The notes under the pieces: model-generated
What the model was told of the DNA's origin: nothing
What the model saw: the letters and a program-made list of their open reading frames with translations, nothing else
The model's database searches: none
In this document: positions 61,612 to 64,000 of the stretch, in pieces
Numbering within the stretch: position 1 is the stretch's first letter
Layout of the letters: each line of letters starts with the position of its first letter
Origin: an uncultured Aquimarina sp.
Lineage (GTDB): Bacteria; Bacteroidota; Bacteroidia; Flavobacteriales; Flavobacteriaceae
Direction: 5' to 3'
Length of the DNA stretch: 64,000 bases
NCBI GenBank assembly: GCA_947498775.1
Contig: CANMLL010000001.1
Coordinates: 248,001 to 312,000, forward strand
Program-made: the position numbers and the translations under genes

Positions 61612-63568
61612 AAAGCTGAATTTGAGAGTTTGGTGCATCAAAGTTGTAGACATATCGTATCCCTAGACTGGGGCCAATTCTAACAGTTCCCAGATTCATC
61701 CCGATAAAGATACCTGTTTGCAGATTGGTAAAACTTTCTTCAATTTCTTGTGTTTCGAAAGAATCCAAATCAGGATTTCTAACGAACTCATCATCCCTAT
61801 CTTGAAAAACTGTAAATCCTTCTCCGGTAGTTTCCTGATCATTTTTGCTAGTGATATCATACTTTAACTGCACACCAACACCCATAGCCAGGAAATTGTT
61901 AAAATTATAACGAAATGATCCGGGTATGGCATATATACTGATGTTATCGAGTTGATTCACTTCAGAAAACCGAATTAAATTTTCATTACCACTTGCATCA
62001 ACCGAACTAGTTTCAAAATTTCTTGTATCGTTATATGAAGAGGTAGAGAACATCAATTCGGCCTGATAGTATCCTCGATAAGATTTAAATGGCGATAACG
62101 TAGCTCCTACAACATATTCTTGTTGATTATCAAATCCCGGAACGATAATGTAACCCGCTTTGGCACCAATAGAAATACCGGGCATAAATCGGGTAGTAGC
62201 ATAGTTGGTAATTATTGGTTCATTTTTGTCGAAATATATCGCGGTTCGGCTTTTGGTTTTTTTCTTGTGAAAATCTTTACCAAATTTCATTGAGTATTTT
62301 ACAAACCCTTTGGTAGAATCGATTTCGGCTACATTCTTTTGTTCACTTCCGGGAAGATAAATTCGGTTAAACCGAAATATGATTTTATCTTTTTGTAAAA
62401 TAGTGTCCAAACAGCTGTAGTTTACTTCTTTTTCTTTGGGACAAATCGGGCATTTGGGATACATACCATCGATACGCAATGTTGATTTATCAAACATCTC
62501 TGGTGTATCTACTTCTAGTTTGATGGTGTTTGCAGGACCTTCACCATTATTTTGAAAACGCACTTTAAATTTTAATCTTTTAAACCGTACAAAACGATAA
62601 TTCATAAGCCAGCCATTGGATGACATTTTATTGGGATCGTGAGAAGTAACGATTTCCATTTCGGTATCTTTTACCGTGTGATTATCAAAATTTTCATCTG
62701 GCAGATAAACACTACGCAGGGTAACAATAGCGCTGGTGTCTTTAATCATTTCGGGGGTCGTTCTTAGGGTTCTGAAAATAGTTCTTTCTTCGCCAGGCTG
62801 CATATTGTCAAACGCAATAACCTGATAATTTCTATATAAAGCTTTAGATTCTTCTAGGGTCAAAGGAAAATTTCTTCTCTTGGTAGTATCCTGAACAAAT
62901 AATGTTCTGTTTTTTAGGATTGAAGGTGATAACGAAGCTAATAAAGTATGAATATCATTTTCAGGGAGTACGTCAGAAATAGCTTCTGAAGGAACGATTC
63001 GTTCACCATGATGCATACGGGTATCTTCTATAGTAAAGTTGTTATTTTTAAACTGCACATCATTATAAAACAGGTATAATTTTCCGCTGGAAACATAATC
63101 GTTGGTATTCTTATAACTAGTGATGAAAACCATGTCCTGATCGGGAATAGGTTCTCGGTTTCGTTTTAGGAGTACATCTTCATCTTCGGTAAAAGGGGAG
63201 GAGCTAGCTATTGAAGCTTCATCAGATACCTCGCTCACCGTTACCGAGATAGGTCTGCTAGCTGGCGGTTTGCCATTATCATAATTATTGGTAGCCCAAA
63301 GGTTTGCTGTATAAGTACCAGGTTTTTTATAGAAATGAATGGGGTTTGATTTAAAGCTGTAATTTCCATCCCCAAATTCCCAATAATAGGTATAAAAAGC
63401 GTTGGGAGCACCCGCTATTTGATTGAGCGCAGGCATTGCTGCTTTGTATATCAACTGATTACCCTGAATATCATAAGAAATGGGTGCAACTCTGGGAATT
63501 GTATCATTCATTAGTATTTGCCCAAAACTTAAGAGAGGAAGTAAGAATAATCCAAGAAGGCCCTTCAT
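61592..63568 (-). CDS. PKD-domain surface protein with C-terminal beta-barrel
   Basis: A 658-residue exported protein (signal peptide MKGLLGLFLLPLLSFGQ). A PKD domain occupies about 45-115: TYYWEFGDGNYSFKSNPIHFYKKPGTYTANLW is the classic WxFGDG...H-Y--PGTY pattern. A middle region (about 150-440) includes a conserved-looking immunoglobulin-like part (KFKVRFQNNGEGPANTIKLEVDTP) and a Cys cluster (CPICPKEKEVNYSC). The last 190 residues look like outer membrane strands (ISIGAKAGYIIVPGF, GVGVQLKYDIT, FIGMNLGTVRIGPSLGIRYVYNF), ending IWKF. It should sit in the outer membrane with the PKD part exposed. It is first in an operon with a CHAT protein and a retropepsin. Confidence 0.85.
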   Translation of the reverse strand: MKGLLGLFLLPLLSFGQILMNDTIPRVAPISYDIQGNQLIYKAAMPALNQIAGAPNAFYTYYWEFGDGNYSFKSNPIHFYKKPGTYTANLWATNNYDNGKPPASRPISVTVSEVSDEASIASSSPFTEDEDVLLKRNREPIPDQDMVFITSYKNTNDYVSSGKLYLFYNDVQFKNNNFTIEDTRMHHGERIVPSEAISDVLPENDIHTLLASLSPSILKNRTLFVQDTTKRRNFPLTLEESKALYRNYQVIAFDNMQPGEERTIFRTLRTTPEMIKDTSAIVTLRSVYLPDENFDNHTVKDTEMEIVTSHDPNKMSSNGWLMNYRFVRFKRLKFKVRFQNNGEGPANTIKLEVDTPEMFDKSTLRIDGMYPKCPICPKEKEVNYSCLDTILQKDKIIFRFNRIYLPGSEQKNVAEIDSTKGFVKYSMKFGKDFHKKKTKSRTAIYFDKNEPIITNYATTRFMPGISIGAKAGYIIVPGFDNQQEYVVGATLSPFKSYRGYYQAELMFSTSSYNDTRNFETSSVDASGNENLIRFSEVNQLDNISIYAIPGSFRYNFNNFLAMGVGVQLKYDITSKNDQETTGEGFTVFQDRDDEFVRNPDLDSFETQEIEESFTNLQTGIFIGMNLGTVRIGPSLGIRYVYNFDAPNSQIQLYGIWKF

Positions 63569-63629
63569 GACTTTTGTTTGTTGTTATTAAAGATAAGTAA
63601 AAAGTTAAATTATAATAATTAGCCCTGAA

Positions 63630-63661
63630 AAATTCCAGAAGAATATAGCCTTCCGGAATTT
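63630..63661 (-). terminator. Intrinsic terminator of the right-edge gene
   Basis: AAATTCCaGAAG (63630-63641) pairs with CTTCcGGAATTT (63650-63661). Read on the minus strand the stem is followed by a T-run (TTTTTC), 27 bases after the stop of the partial gene at 63688. Confidence 0.8.
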
Positions 63662-63687
63662 GTTTGTGCATTCAATTTTCTTTTGAA

Positions 63688-64000
63688 TTACTCCCAGGCA
63701 TCATTATAAGCCTCATAAATCATCTGTTTCAAGTTTGCGTTATTGTTTAAAATAACCCCTTGGCAATTCATTACAACAGTACAATCTACACCATTAATAG
63801 GAAACATTACCATTTGGGTGAGTACACCTTTAGAAATTGTAGGGTCATCACTTGTGCCAATAGATCCATTTTTTCCATAGTAATTTCCGTGAATTTCATT
63901 GGTGGGGTTTGCTCGATCCATTCCGATTCGATGTAGTTTCATAACATCTCTTTGATCTTCGGTAACTAATACCTCTGTATGTTCAAAGAAGGCAATAACT
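63688..64000 (-). CDS. Unknown protein, C-terminal part (cut by window edge)
   Basis: The minus-strand frame is open from the window edge to a TAA at 63688, giving about 104 residues. It begins VIAFFEHTEVLVTEDQRDVMK and includes HGNYYGKNGSIGTSDDP, VLTQMVMFPINGVDCTVVMNC and ends YEAYNDAWE. I recognise no family. An internal ATG at 63942 exists, but the frame continues coding-like before it, so the gene is probably longer and truncated here. A terminator follows, so it is a separate unit from the PKD-CHAT operon. Confidence 0.55.
   Translation of the reverse strand, partial: VIAFFEHTEVLVTEDQRDVMKLHRIGMDRANPTNEIHGNYYGKNGSIGTSDDPTISKGVLTQMVMFPINGVDCTVVMNCQGVILNNNANLKQMIYEAYNDAWE

Overview
The window is AT-rich chromosomal DNA from a Bacteroidota bacterium, almost certainly a (probably marine) Flavobacteriaceae member. 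The evidence is a SusC/SusD pair, a mevalonate-pathway HMG-CoA reductase next to a GYDIA-type GHMP kinase, paired POT peptide transporters, a purH-mreBCD-mrdA-rodA cluster, and repeated use of the flavobacterial -7 box TAnnTTTG at gene starts. An Aquimarina-like genus is a guess from gene style only. No tRNA, rRNA, CRISPR array, prophage or transposase gene is visible.

Layout. 0-5.3 kb: 5' part of aspS, then a SusC/SusD nutrient-uptake pair. 5.3-12.1 kb: an RND efflux operon (TetR, TolC, adaptor, pump) whose TetR promoter carries an inverted-repeat operator. 12.2-21.4 kb: a polyprenyl diphosphate synthase, a small outer-membrane protein, 2-oxoglutarate dehydrogenase E1-E2 (sucAB), and, facing them tail to tail, a 2-oxoacid:ferredoxin oxidoreductase (korAB); a MITE-like element lies between the two systems. 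21.6-23.9 kb: two mevalonate-pathway genes. 24.1-29.9 kb: a peptide-scavenging operon (DPP-IV-like S9 peptidase, two POT transporters, thioredoxin). 30-41.4 kb: a class C beta-lactamase-like hydrolase, ComEC without its metallo-lactamase motif, a DUF3455-like lipoprotein flanked by an NlpC/P60 gene and a broken fragment of that gene, lpxB, surE, a tail-specific protease and an OppC-type permease.

41.5-48.5 kb is an accessory-looking locus: a double-glycine-leader micropeptide (53 aa), a TPR-CHAT protease-like protein with a C-terminal membrane tail, a lipoprotein, an ECF-like sigma factor with a TPR/anti-sigma-like partner, and a protein that joins a C39-like domain lacking its catalytic Cys to VKOR and thioredoxin domains. 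After a second MITE copy and a secreted nuclease, the cell-shape operon purH-mreB-mreC-mreD-mrdA-rodA runs on the minus strand (49.7-56.9 kb). 58.6-63.6 kb holds a second CHAT locus: a PKD/beta-barrel surface protein, a TPR-CHAT protein and a retropepsin-like aspartic protease with overlapping reading frames.

Best candidates for something new: (1) a non-coding mobile element family with 19-bp terminal inverted repeats and 5-bp target-site duplications at two copies (18360-18526 and 48625-48790) plus a one-ended relic (about 30026-30080); (2) the two CHAT-protease loci, especially the PKD-CHAT-retropepsin operon; (3) the GG-leader two-cysteine micropeptide near a C39-like/VKOR/thioredoxin protein.
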